Assembly: GCF_039555335.1 (NCBI RefSeq)
Contig: NC_092629.1
Coordinates: 29,102,775-29,166,774, forward strand
Direction of reading: 5' to 3'
Length of the DNA stretch: 64,000 bases
Origin: Amphiura filiformis
Taxonomy: Eukaryota; Echinodermata; Ophiuroidea; Amphilepidida; Amphiuridae
Part shown: positions 1-16,900 of the stretch, piece after piece
Layout of the letters: each line of letters opens with the position of its first letter
Position numbering within the stretch: position 1 is the stretch's first letter
Made by a program: the position numbers and the translations under genes
The notes under the pieces: generated by a model
The model's database searches: none
Seen by the model: only the letters and a program-made list of their open reading frames with translations
What the model was told of the DNA's origin: nothing

Positions 1-95
1 TTTTGTGGAAAAGAAATAAAAATCTATTCATTGCTTTTGTTCGTTGTGACAATAATCTCGGAACCGCCATATAGGATTTGTATGAGTGTAGCCCT

Positions 96-807
96 CCCAG
101 CAAACACAAAACGTTTTCGACATCATTCGCAAAAGGTATTAAAATGTTGTCAGAAAACGTTTAAATGTCGGGTTATATAAAGGGTATATTAAGAGTATAA
201 AACGTTTTCATAACCTTAAAAACATTTTTGATAATCTACTGCTCAGCAAATAAAAATGATTTAAAAAAGACGTTTAAATGTCGGGTTATATAAAGGGTAT
301 AAAAACGTTTTAATAACATTCCAAAAACATTCTTGAAAACTTGATACAAAACATTCTAGACAGAATGTTATTTTGGGTTGAAAAAATATTTTGCGAATAA
401 TGTTTGCCCAAAATATTTTCAATAACGTTTTAAAAACGTTTTCATGACCTTTATATAACCCGACATTTAAATGTTATTAAAAGGTTTTGAAAAAAAAAGT
501 TATTTAAGTATTGACACAATATTTGGCAAAAATGTTTGTAAAAATAGTTTACAATACCATTTTTTGAAAACATTTGAAAATATTGTTGTAGTGTGTTTTG
601 ATACAAAACATTCTAAATGTTATTTTGGGGTTGAAAAAATATTTTGCGAAAAATGTTTGCCCAAAATATTTTCAATAACGTTTTAAAACGTTATCATGAC
701 CTTTATATAACCCGACATTTTAATGTTATTAAAACGTTTTTACCTAAACCAAAAGCCAAAATATGACCTATTTAAAACGTTTTTAAAACGTTTTTGTGTT
801 TACTGGG
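96..807. mobile_element. Non-autonomous TIR element, CCCAGCAAAC family, copy 1
   Basis: The element starts CCCAGCAAACACAAAACG and ends with the inverted form TTTGTGTTTACTGGG. It is flanked on both sides by the dinucleotide CT (94-95 and 808-809). Inside are repeated pieces of TTTAAATGTCGGGTTATATA in both orientations (near 162 and 272 forward, near 450 and 700 reversed) and an inner copy of the terminal sequence near 240. There is no coding capacity: the short open frame at 471-686 is low-complexity. Two related copies lie at 50003-50669 and 51693-52243. Confidence 0.8.
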
Positions 808-1200
808 CTGCCACGTTATGTGAGTGTGGGAATGGTGGATGGAGGAGGCGAGGGGTTCGTGTGTTGTACTGGGCTGTCACGTTATGTGAGTGTGGGAATG
901 GTGGATGGAGGAGGCGAGGGGTTCGTGGGTTGTACTGGGCTGCCACGTTATGTGAGTGTGGGAATGGTGGATGGAGGAGGCGAGGGGTTCGTGTGTTGTA
1001 CTGGGCTGCCACGTTATGTGAGTGTGGGAATGGTGGGTGGAGGAGGCGAGGGGTTCGTGGGTTGTACTGGGCTGCCACGTTATGTGAGTGTGGGAATGGT
1101 GGATGGAGGAGGCGAGGGGTTCGTGGGTTGTACTGGGCTGCCACGTTATGTGAGTGTGGGAATGGTGGATGGAGGAGGCGAGGGGTTCGTGGGTTGTACT
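801..1200. repeat. 66-bp minisatellite, six units
   Basis: Six near-identical 66-bp units beginning TACTGGGCTGCCACG start at 801 and recur every 66 bases to about 1196. Because 66 is divisible by three, two plus frames and one minus frame stay open across the whole array, for example a 22-residue repeat containing RYVSVGMVDGGGEGF. The first unit begins inside the right end of the preceding TIR element. With no splice or start context this is best read as a non-coding minisatellite. Confidence 0.9.
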
Positions 1201-1435
1201 CGTTATTGTATAAAATGAAGATCACCAAAATTATCATTTTATTAATGCCATTTGAATGCACCAAGGGTAATGTAATCTGTTTTTATAGATTTATAGTTTT
1301 ATAGCTTTTATAAATTTGTTCATTGCTCAGATTGATGACAAAATAATGATGTATGAAACATAAATTGAATTACTTAATTTCTTTAAGTATGAATTTTCTT
1401 TTACTTATTTATGTTAGAATCGGGCTTCTCCTTAA

Positions 1436-2086
1436 GGGGGCACACAGGATCACTCAAAGTGGGAAATTTTAGACATTGTTTTGTATTGTATCTTTAAAAG
1501 TAATGATGATAAGTGAATAAAAGATGAGTAGTTTTGAGAAAAGCGTCAAAATTGATTTTCCATGCCAATTTTTTTGGGTTCGTCATAACAACTTACCCTA
1601 AATATCAAAATTGATGAAAATTGCATGTTTGTGTTCTAAAGACACAAATCTAGAAAATTTCTTAAATTTTTGAATTTTTCCTTTGTTTTAAAAATATGGG
1701 TCAAGAAAGATCAAAATTTGACTTTTTTCAATTGTGACCAAAATCTGGGATATGTTAAGGTATATTTTCAAAACGAAGAAAAAATTCAAAAATTTGAGGA
1801 AACTCTTTCTAGATTTGTGTCTTTAGAACAATATGCAATTTTCGTCAATTTTATTATTTAGAGCAAGTTATTAAGGCGGACCGAAAAAAATTGGCATGGA
1901 AAATCAATTTGGGCGCTTTTCTCAAAAACTACTCATATTTGCAGAAGTCTGCTGTGCTAGTTGGATTCCTTGTGTCATTTCCTTTCTGAAAATGTATACT
2001 TTTATGCACTTATCATCATTACTTTTAAAGATACAATACAAAACAACGTCTAAAATTTCCCACTTTGAGTGATCCTGTGTGCCACC
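1436..2086. mobile_element. TTAA-flanked foldback element (long TIR MITE)
   Basis: Starts GGGGGCACACAGGATCACTC and ends with the inverse GTGATCCTGTGTGCCACC. It lies between TTAA at 1432-1435 and TTAA at 2087-2090. The arms match over most of their length, including ATCATCATTACTTTTAAAG near 2007 and the CTAGATTTGTGTCTTTAGAA block near 1810, so the whole element can fold into one long hairpin. TTAA target duplication is typical of piggyBac and Kolobok superfamilies. The small open frame inside (1670-1861) is a shadow of the arms. Confidence 0.8.
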
Positions 2087-2091
2087 TTAAT

Positions 2092-2740
2092 AAGGCCAAA
2101 AAAATTGTTATATTGGCGTAACCCGACCGACCCTATTATTAGGCCCGACCCTAAACTAAAATAATAAAAAGACGATTTACCGACCCTAAAACAAGCAAAA
2201 ACTTTTTTTTTTCGTCAAAAATACGACGGTGCTCCTCGAAAAAAACCCGGAATTTTACTCAACCCGGAAGTACCAAACCAGTGTTCGTCATGGCAGTCTC
2301 CGACTACTTGTTTGGTAAATCTGGTTCAAAAACAATATTCCAATCGATTACAAGGGTAGAATTACACGTTTTGGTCGGGGACTTTGCACAGAAACTGTGT
2401 GGTGAATTCCAGCACGTAGCTATATATCATGCAAAGAGTCCAGGCAGCGAGGGACGATTTGACTCGCGGATATCAAGACATACAATTGATCGAGCCAATG
2501 CAAACCTTACAGGACCTTTCATACCGACATCTGGTTACAGTGGTATGCAGTTTTGAAGAAGTACAAGAGAGGAATATGGTGAAGTTGCTAAGGATACGTT
2601 TGTCGTGCTAACAAGGAATGTTTTAACTCGTTCAACATTGTTCAAAACAGTTCCTAAAAAAAAAAAAAAAAAAGAAATCCTGACCTACCTACCCTATTTT
2701 CGATCAGCCCGTTACTCCAATAACAATTTTTTGGGCCTAA
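2092..2740. mobile_element. TIR element inserted against the TTAA of its neighbour
   Basis: The left end AAGGCCAAAAAAATTGTTAT is mirrored at the right by ATAACAATTTTTTGGGCCT, with inverted similarity of about 33 bp continuing through GGCGTAAC. It begins one or two bases after the target TTAA of the previous element. The interior has two overlapping open stretches (2281-2556 and 2429-2611) that resemble no protein I recognise. The exact ends and duplication are unresolved. Confidence 0.55.
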
Positions 2741-2835
2741 TGGTCGTGTTTATTGATGATATTTTATTAATATGTTTGATATGTTAACATTACCGTAGCA
2801 TTCCGTCTACAAGCAAATGAAGGTTTTTTGACGAA

Positions 2836-2959
2836 AGGCAGACACCCTCCACAAAACAGTACACTAGATTGGTCTTACATGTTTATCCAGCAGCCTGTAT
2901 TAGGAATAGAGTTGCTCAAACTCCAGATAATGGTTTTATGAAGGGTGTCTGCCTTCGTA
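2836..2959. repeat. Short foldback repeat
   Basis: CGAAAGGCAGACACCCT near 2836 is answered by AGGGTGTCTGCCTTCG near 2940, giving a hairpin of roughly 17-bp arms around an 85-bp loop. It is probably a small MITE relic. Nothing else is recognisable between 2741 and 3479. Confidence 0.5.
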
Positions 2960-3478
2960 TTTCTTGAATAAAAAATAAAAAACACAAAACACTCATATAA
3001 AACGCTCATTTAGATGCATATTATGCTTGTAGTTGGAATTCAACGGTATTTCAACAGATAATTTCGAGCTGATCTTTCGCAGATAGCACAAACGTCGTGA
3101 TCGCTATGCTGTGAGTAGATTTTCCTTGTCATTATGATTGAATAATCTTTTCTATATATGTGATGCGATCATGCAAAATCAGCCGGAATTCAGAAATATT
3201 AAATTTTCAATTTCTTATAGGATAGTAAAAAGCATTTTCAAAGCTTCATTTCGCAGAAAGACCCATTTAAGTTGAACAAGCAGTTCAAAAGCTATGAGCA
3301 ATTAAAGAGTTTCCAAACCAATAGGAATCAATTGGAAATATTGCCTTTGTTTGGCTATATCTCAAAATTAATATTTCTGACTGATTTTGCTTGATCGCAT
3401 CACATAATTATATCCTTCCCACTTCCATATTTCTTATTTCTTTACATACCGATATACCGACATACCGACCTACTTGGT

Positions 3479-3628
<150 letters not shown>

Positions 3629-3733
3629 CAGTGAGGTTGAGATTAGAATGCAAGATGCGAGATACGAAGACAAGACGCTCGAAATGACGCTAATAAAAGT
3701 TAATACTGTGGTTATATTTTACCTGTTTCACAG

Positions 3734-10583
<6,850 letters not shown>

Positions 10584-10595
10584 GTAAGTAACGTG

Positions 10596-10710
10596 GATGT
10601 TGATGATGATGATGATGATGATGACGATGATGATGACGATGATGTTGATGGTGATGTTGATGATGATGTTGTTGATGTTGATGATGATGATGTTGATGAC
10701 AATGATGTTG
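10596..10710. repeat. (GAT)n/(GTT) microsatellite
   Basis: GATGAT triplets interspersed with GTT and GAC directly follow the last recognised DEG/ENaC exon. Poly-Asp and poly-His open frames on the two strands derive from it. Confidence 0.9.
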
Positions 10711-10714
10711 AGAC

Positions 10715-11092
10715 CAGTGGCATAGCCAGGTTTTCGGAACCGGGGGGGGGGGGCACAACTTGTAAATATACCGGCGGAAATATTTTTTGCCGACGGAAGC
10801 TGTGATTTGTTGAATCAAATTCAGTTCGGTCCTCGAAAATCATTTATATATCAATATCCTTGAATGTCCTAACAAAAACGTTAAAAAACGCGCAAAAAGA
10901 TGAGTCATATCCAAGATTTGAGTATATGAGCGACATGTTCTTTGCTCTTCATTAACATGTACACACAAAATTGTCTATTGTTGACCCCCATTTTCATTTG
11001 GCCAAGACCCGTTGACCACCGACGGCCGACGATGCACAGACAGCGATAAGGAGCGGGGGGGGGGGTCACCGCCCTCACTGGCTATAGACACT
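10715..11092. mobile_element. Degenerate hAT-like MITE (CAGTGGC family), copy 1
   Basis: The left end CAGTGGCATAGCCAGG and the right end CTGGCTATAGACACT are imperfect inverted copies. Runs of G near both ends match the better-preserved family members at 23148-23392 and 42805-43233. The duplication is not visible, so this is an old copy. Confidence 0.6.
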
Positions 11093-11737
11093 ACTTGTTT
11101 AAGTTTGCCAACTTTCCACTATTTTTCACGACTGCCGTGATCAAGGTGTCTTTTTTAATATATCCATTACAGATCGGGGGAACAAAAGATGAAAGATTAA
11201 GTTTAGGCCAAAAACATTTACACTTGAGTTATAGATTTATTAGTAGCTGCACAACCAACACACAGTATCCACGTGATAATCATTTTCATCACCTTTTTAA
11301 ATTTGTATTTTATTGCAGATTTCAAAAATAATCAAAATTAATTGATATCAGAAGGATATTCCTCGTAAACAGAATGCACTTTGGTGTGTCCTACAAAAAA
11401 AATGTGCAAATCCTCGGTGTATCGGCGGTATTAAGCCCCACCACAGGCTTCGTCAATTCAGAAGACAAGTCAGAAGGTGTGTACTTCTCATCAAAACTGT
11501 AAAATAATGGTAGAAAAATGTGCATATTTTTGATTATTCAGCTTGGTATTTTCAGTGATTTTAAGCATCCTTATCAGATGCCATGCAAGAAAATAGTCCC
11601 GCTCTTTTTAGCTCTAATTAGTGGTATTTAACCTTCAGTGTTAGATTATAAAATTATTCTTGTGTGTTATAATGTATTGTAAAGTGATAACCTTTGTTAG
11701 AATCATCACTTGAAGAACAGTTTAAAGACAATTTTAA
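11093..11737. other. Unassigned stretch downstream of the channel
   Basis: An open frame from the acceptor-like ATTACAG at about 11172 reads IGGTKDERLS and 40 more residues. IGG recalls the TM2 entry of DEG/ENaC, but no hydrophobic helix follows, so it is not accepted as the missing exon. Nothing else is recognised. Confidence 0.4.
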
Positions 11738-12081
11738 GGGGGTACTACACCTCTGCCCAATTTTGTGCGTATTTTTGCATTTTTCTCAAAAATTATAGAG
11801 CATAGGTGACAAGTAAGATATGTATATTATAGGGGCAAGGACTACAACTACTGCACTGGATTTTTTATTTTAGCACAGACAACAGTTGTGGAGTTACAGT
11901 CAAAAATGAGGGAAAACCAATTGATCAATAAATCAATAACTACTTGCCTTGAGTTGCTGAATTTTCAGTGCAGTAGTTGTAGTCTATGCCCCTATGATAT
12001 ACATATCTTACTTGTCACCAATGCGCTATAACTTTTGAGAAAAATGCAAAAATAGGCACAAAATTGGGGTGTAGTACCCCC
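11738..12081. mobile_element. TTAA-flanked foldback MITE
   Basis: GGGGGTACTACACCTCTGCC and its inverse ending GGGTGTAGTACCCCC bound the element, with TTAA on each side (11734-11737 and 12082-12085). The arms continue inward through ATTTTTGCATTTTTCTCAAA and AGTAGTTGTAGTC, so almost the whole element is one hairpin. A truncated relative is at 53188-53440 and a lone end at about 6950-7004. Confidence 0.88.
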
Positions 12082-12085
12082 TTAA

Positions 12086-12464
12086 TGAAGTGTAATGCAA
12101 CTTCTGAAAAGAAGAACAATGATTACTACAATCCCGGTCATAATTGTGCGAACACTTGAACATGGGTACTTCAAATATGCCCCCCATTCCCCCGATCAAT
12201 GTTGTTAGTTGTTTTGGTTGGTGGGGCAGGGGAAGGGTTGTAGTAGTAGGAAATGGTTCCGACTTTACACCAAAGAAAGCGAAATTTTAATATGTCAAGT
12301 ATAACAGAAATACGGTTTGAAACAGTCCTACTTTGAGACAAGTGATCGAACTATTTATGTCCGGGATTGTAGAAGCTGATGGGTAGTACTGATAATTTAC
12401 ATAAGCGTACGCAATTTATCTAATCTTCTTATGTGGAGATTGTATTTTAACCTACCATACAAAC
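12086..12464. other. Intergenic or 3' region, nothing firm
   Basis: No exon was recognised on either strand. The block CGTACGCAATTTATCTAATC at about 12407 recurs near 13602 as CGTACGCAATTTATCTGAT, indicating a local duplication of the region that includes the putative exons of the minus-strand gene. Confidence 0.4.
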
Positions 12465-12494
12465 GGTCAGGGTCTGGTGTCGATACTATAATGT
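12465..12494 (-). CDS. Putative 30-nt mini-exon of the YWTD gene (doubtful)
   Basis: Read on the minus strand, an ATTATAG acceptor precedes a segment encoding STPDPDRLY and a GTAGGT donor follows. Length and phase (1 in, 1 out) fit the upstream exon at 13852-13932, whose end reads STPEP at the same place. It may be a duplicated exon copy lying in a duplicated block. The acceptor abuts a transposon end, so it may not be used. Confidence 0.35.
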
Positions 12495-12497
12495 CGA

Positions 12498-13090
12498 TGT
12501 CGGGTTCAATACATATATAGTAACGTATCGTGATTTTTGGTATTTTTTGCAATTTTAGGTTTTAAATATCATTCTCTTCAATTACGTCATAGCTAAAAAT
12601 TAAGTAATTAACTTGCAATTAACTAGTAATTAAATAAATACATTGGCGTATAGTAAAAAAAATGTACACAAAGTAGGAAAAGGCGCATCACATAGTGGCT
12701 GTGATACACTTTTTACGAAAAAGGCTCATCAAATAGTGGCGTATCGTGATCACGTGATCAAGATACGCCACTATGTGATGAGCCTTTTTCGTAAAAGGCG
12801 TATTACAAAGTGGCCTATAGTGGATGCGCCACTATGTGATGCACTTTTTCCTATGTTTACGGCGTTTTTCCGTTTTACATACTGACGTATAACTTTGGAA
12901 TCACTTTTTACCCATTTAAAGCTAAAAATAGTACAATACGGTGCTTTGAACACTTGAGAAGTTTTCATACAATGAACTCGAAATTATTGCAACAACACAA
13001 CAACACAAGATTGATACAAACCGCAATTTTTTCTCCGAAATGCAGTTCACACTTTTCTTTACGATACGCCTCTGTGTGATGAACCCGACG
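12498..13090. mobile_element. CGTCGG-type foldback element with internal palindrome
   Basis: The left end TGTCGGGTTCAATAC and the right end GATGAACCCGACG resemble inverted copies of the CGTCGG family. The interior has repeated CGCCACTATGTGATG units and a strong palindrome at about 12714-12796, centred on GATCACGTGATC. No matching target duplication was seen (TCGA against AAGA), so the ends are tentative. Confidence 0.5.
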
Positions 13091-13851
13091 AAGAGGCCAC
13101 TTATGGTATGTGACATATGTCCTCAGAAGGAGTGCCATCCTGATTGCTCATTTCAGAAAATCCCAAAAAGTCGTTTCGTACATCGTTACTGGGCAGTTAA
13201 CGATGGTCGCTAACGATCGGAGTGACATGTTGGTTAAGGGTTTAGAGATTTCCGAAATGATCAATAGACTACTAGAATCAGACAAAAGTTATAATTAATT
13301 TGGGCATTGGGTTCGAGATAAACATTTAGATGGTATAACTACACAATACTAGGAAAATAGATCAATAGTATTAGTGAGAATATCAAGAAAAAAGTAATTA
13401 GCAAACAAACAAATAGTCAGAGGAGTATGGTGTCCAGGAATGTTAATATTGTTATTTGTTGATTACGCATACGCATTTTGTAAACACTCCGCGTTTTTGG
13501 TTCATCACAATCTTTAATCGTTGTTGCATGCGAGCGCAATCACAGCCGCACCACGCGCACATCGTAATAAACAGATCGCTATAAGGTCTGCGTATCCATC
13601 TACGTACGCAATTTATCTGATATTCTAATGTAGAGATTTGTTTTAAACCCCTGTCGATCTAACATTCCCTCTAATTGGTCAATTACATGATATCTTCACT
13701 TTAATCACCAATCAGAATGGAGCTTTGCAAATATTTCACCCCAATTTTTTTGCGTGGCGAAATTATTCTAACAATGTTGCCGATTGGTCCAATTGATAAT
13801 GGAAATTTCTTTTTAGTCAATCGGCAGGTAGTTCTCATGCGGTTAACTTAC
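13091..13851. other. Intron or intergenic, nothing firm
   Basis: Low-information sequence with a duplicated short block near 13600 (see 12407). I found no exon, RNA gene or clear transposon. Confidence 0.4.
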
Positions 13852-13932
13852 CAGGTTCTGGTGTCGATACCATGTAGCTGTCATACATAATTGAGTCCTC
13901 AGTGGTAACCTCAATTACAGAGGACGAGTCCA
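13852..13932 (-). CDS. YWTD gene exon 5: acidic Ser/Thr-rich segment
   Basis: The minus-strand acceptor TTCCGTTCAG precedes 13932 and the donor GTAAGT follows 13852. It encodes VDSSSVIEVTTEDSIMY then DSYMVSTPEP in the only frame compatible with phase 1 entry, and leaves in phase 1. There is no domain match. Placement depends on splice signals and phase agreement with exon 4. Confidence 0.6.
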
Positions 13933-16900
13933 CTGAACGGAAACCAAACAGATATGCAAATCATTATTACAATAATTACGAATAAAATAATGTTAAGAGG
14001 AATGTGGTTTCGACCCCCCCAAAAAATCAATTATAAACGTCATATACCGTTATGTTTGATATTTATGTATAGCTATGGGTCTCCCGTATCCAGTGATACC
14101 AAAATAAGTACAAACATTACTTACATAATGTCGCTATGACGTCATAGTGTTATTATTGTTAAATTTTTCAAATGCGTATATTTACCCCATAACGTATTTG
14201 AGATTAAACATTGACTTTGTTGTATATTTTACACCCTGCTACGATTGGTACACTCAGTCAGCAGTACTAGTGTTTATGCATGCAGCGCGTGCATAGCTGA
14301 ACCCCGTTCCCACACACACACACACACAGCGGCCATGCGAAAGATGGATTTTTAATGTCACAAAAAACAAAAGATCCGCCAAATTTGCAACGGATCCGCC
14401 TCACAAGCTTCAACGCATTCAACGCTACTAATAATACACGATGTTAATTTGAGATAGACAGTGACATTCATACCTAAAAAAATTAAATATTTGCAATTAA
14501 AAACTCGTGTTTTTGAACGATTCTGAATTTTATCAATGAAAATGTAGCGATGACGTCATTGGGTTAACGATTTCCCAACTGCTGATTGGCTGATTGCGTC
14601 ACTGTCTGTGATCTGTGCATGCACGGTACGGTCCATACGGAATGATTTTTCGTATGGGTAAAATACACTGTGCGTCTGCATACAACATCAATTTACAGTC
14701 TGGGTCTTTACTAATGATCATATCATTAATGTAACATAAAAATAAGAGTGGCCCCAGTATGCTACCCTGGGGCACACCACATGATATATTAAGAGATTGA
14801 GAATCAGCATTGTTAATTTGCACTATTTGCTGCCTATTTGAAAGATACGAATGAAACCAGTCAACAGATTCAACTCCCATTGCATTTAATTTCTCACATA
14901 AGATTTGATGGTTGACCGTGTCAAAAGCTTTTTGGAGATCAATCATGATCATGCCTGTATATAAACCACGGGAAGATTGAGTTTTGATATGGTCCATCAA
15001 ATGAATGAGACAAGAATCTGTTGAAAACTTGCTTCGGAAACCTGATTGGTGTTCATACAAAATGTTGTTTGATGTCAAAAATCTTCCAATTGAACATAAA
15101 CTGATTTTTCAAGATTTTTGATATTGCACTCAAAACACTTACTGGTCTGTAATTACTTACATCAGTATTTTTGTTCTTTTTGTAAAGAGGAGTAACCTAG
15201 CCAATTTTAGCTCCGTAGGGACAGTATTGGTCATGATCGATAAATTAACAATATGGGTTATAGGAACTTTCAAAACTGAGGCACCATCCCTTAAAAACTT
15301 GATGGAATGTTATCAAGCCCAGTGCTCTTATTTGGGTTGAGATTGAGCAGCTCCTTTTCAATGAACTCTTCACCAACACACCTCAAGGAGAATGAGCCGA
15401 CAGATTTGTCACGATAAAAATTCTGAAAAACTGCCGAGGTGGTAGTGTACAGATTCTTTGGAGAAGGCAGTTTATCAACTAAGGTGGAAGCAACACTGGT
15501 GAAGAATTCATTAAAAGAATTGGCTATTTTGATCATAGCAAGTGACACCATCAATATCTAAAACAACTTTGCTGCCCTATTTTCTTTTGGAGCTATAACC
15601 AAGTTCTTTTAGTTGCTGCCAAAGTTTTTTTAGGATTGTTTTTGTTCTGATCGATTTGACTTAAATAATTGAGATTTAGCTCTACGAACATTTCTTTGAA
15701 CATTTTTCGATTTATCCTTGTTGAATTGATACAAAATATTATCTCTTTCTTTTATGTCATTTAAGATGTCACTTGAAATCCAAGGTTCTGTTGTTTGTTT
15801 CAACCTGATTTCTTTAATAGGTGCCATTGCATCAAACACTCCGGTGACCAAATTCCTAAATTTTGCAAATCGCAAACAGCAGACCAATCAATCTCAGATA
15901 AACGGTCAAGAAGAGCCTCAGGGCTGTAGTTTTTAAGAGACCTAATTTTAACAGGTCTACGATTTTATCTATATACGATTAAGCTTAGGTCTTTTGGGCG
16001 TAAACGCTTGCCTTTTTATGACGGATCTTGGGGTACAACACCCCCTTCAACCCCCTTCGTATATAGTTCTAGGGTTAATAAAGGAATCCACTCTGAATTA
16101 CTCAACGTGCTATGGGCGATTATATTTGAAATTCACACTCCCCCATTGTTAATTTACCTGAAGTATTCCACAGAGGGAGTATAGGTTTCAAGCAGAACAG
16201 GCAATTCTTCGGCTGTATTCCATAGTGGCGTATAGTGATTTTTGGTCATTTTTTTGAAAATTGGCACATATGTTTTTAATGATGTTCTCTTTCATTTTTC
16301 TAAGTCTCATCAGTCATAATTAGCTAATTAATTAGTAATTAATTAATTAAATGTGGCGTATAGTTACAAAGTGACATTTTTTGTATTCCATAGTGGCGTA
16401 TCGACCATACGCCACTTTTGATACACATTTTATAATTATGAAATATCGGCAAAAATGAAAAACATCGTATGTCATAGTGGCGTACACGTATCGGACCTAT
16501 ATGCCACTATGGAATACGAACGACGAAAAGTAACGCCATAGGGATTACACGGCGACCGAGGTGGCGTACGGTTAACGTTAAGTTAGGGTATTGCGTTTTG
16601 TTTGTTTTCCATAGTGACGTATAGTTTTATTTTCAGTTTGCCAGCAATAGAGGTTATCCACTTCACTCATGTGTGACTTCTAACAAAAGGTGCTGATTCC
16701 CGTAGTATTCCTTATTCAAAACAATTCAATGCATGACCTCGGAGTTACCTGCATGACACTTGGCGGGCTATTTTGAAACAGTCATGGTTGCACATGCAGG
16801 TACTTCTTTTGAAAGTCCTAAACAAGGTATAGCAGTCGTTGATAGGATATGCAGCTTATAGAACACGGATAACCTCTATAGTATGTATTTATTTCTTTTG

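Noticed and set aside
796-1264. Three long open frames across the minisatellite as a repetitive protein gene
   Set aside because: All follow from a 66-bp period without stops. There is no start or splice context, and the array adjoins a transposon end.
2281-2611. Captured gene exon inside the TIR element
   Set aside because: Two overlapping frames look moderately protein-like, but I recognise no family, and frames shift within 150 bases.
11173-11331. Acceptor plus IGGTKDERLS as the missing DEG/ENaC TM2 exon
   Set aside because: IGG is suggestive, but it comes directly after the splice and is followed by charged residues, with no hydrophobic helix or GxS motif.
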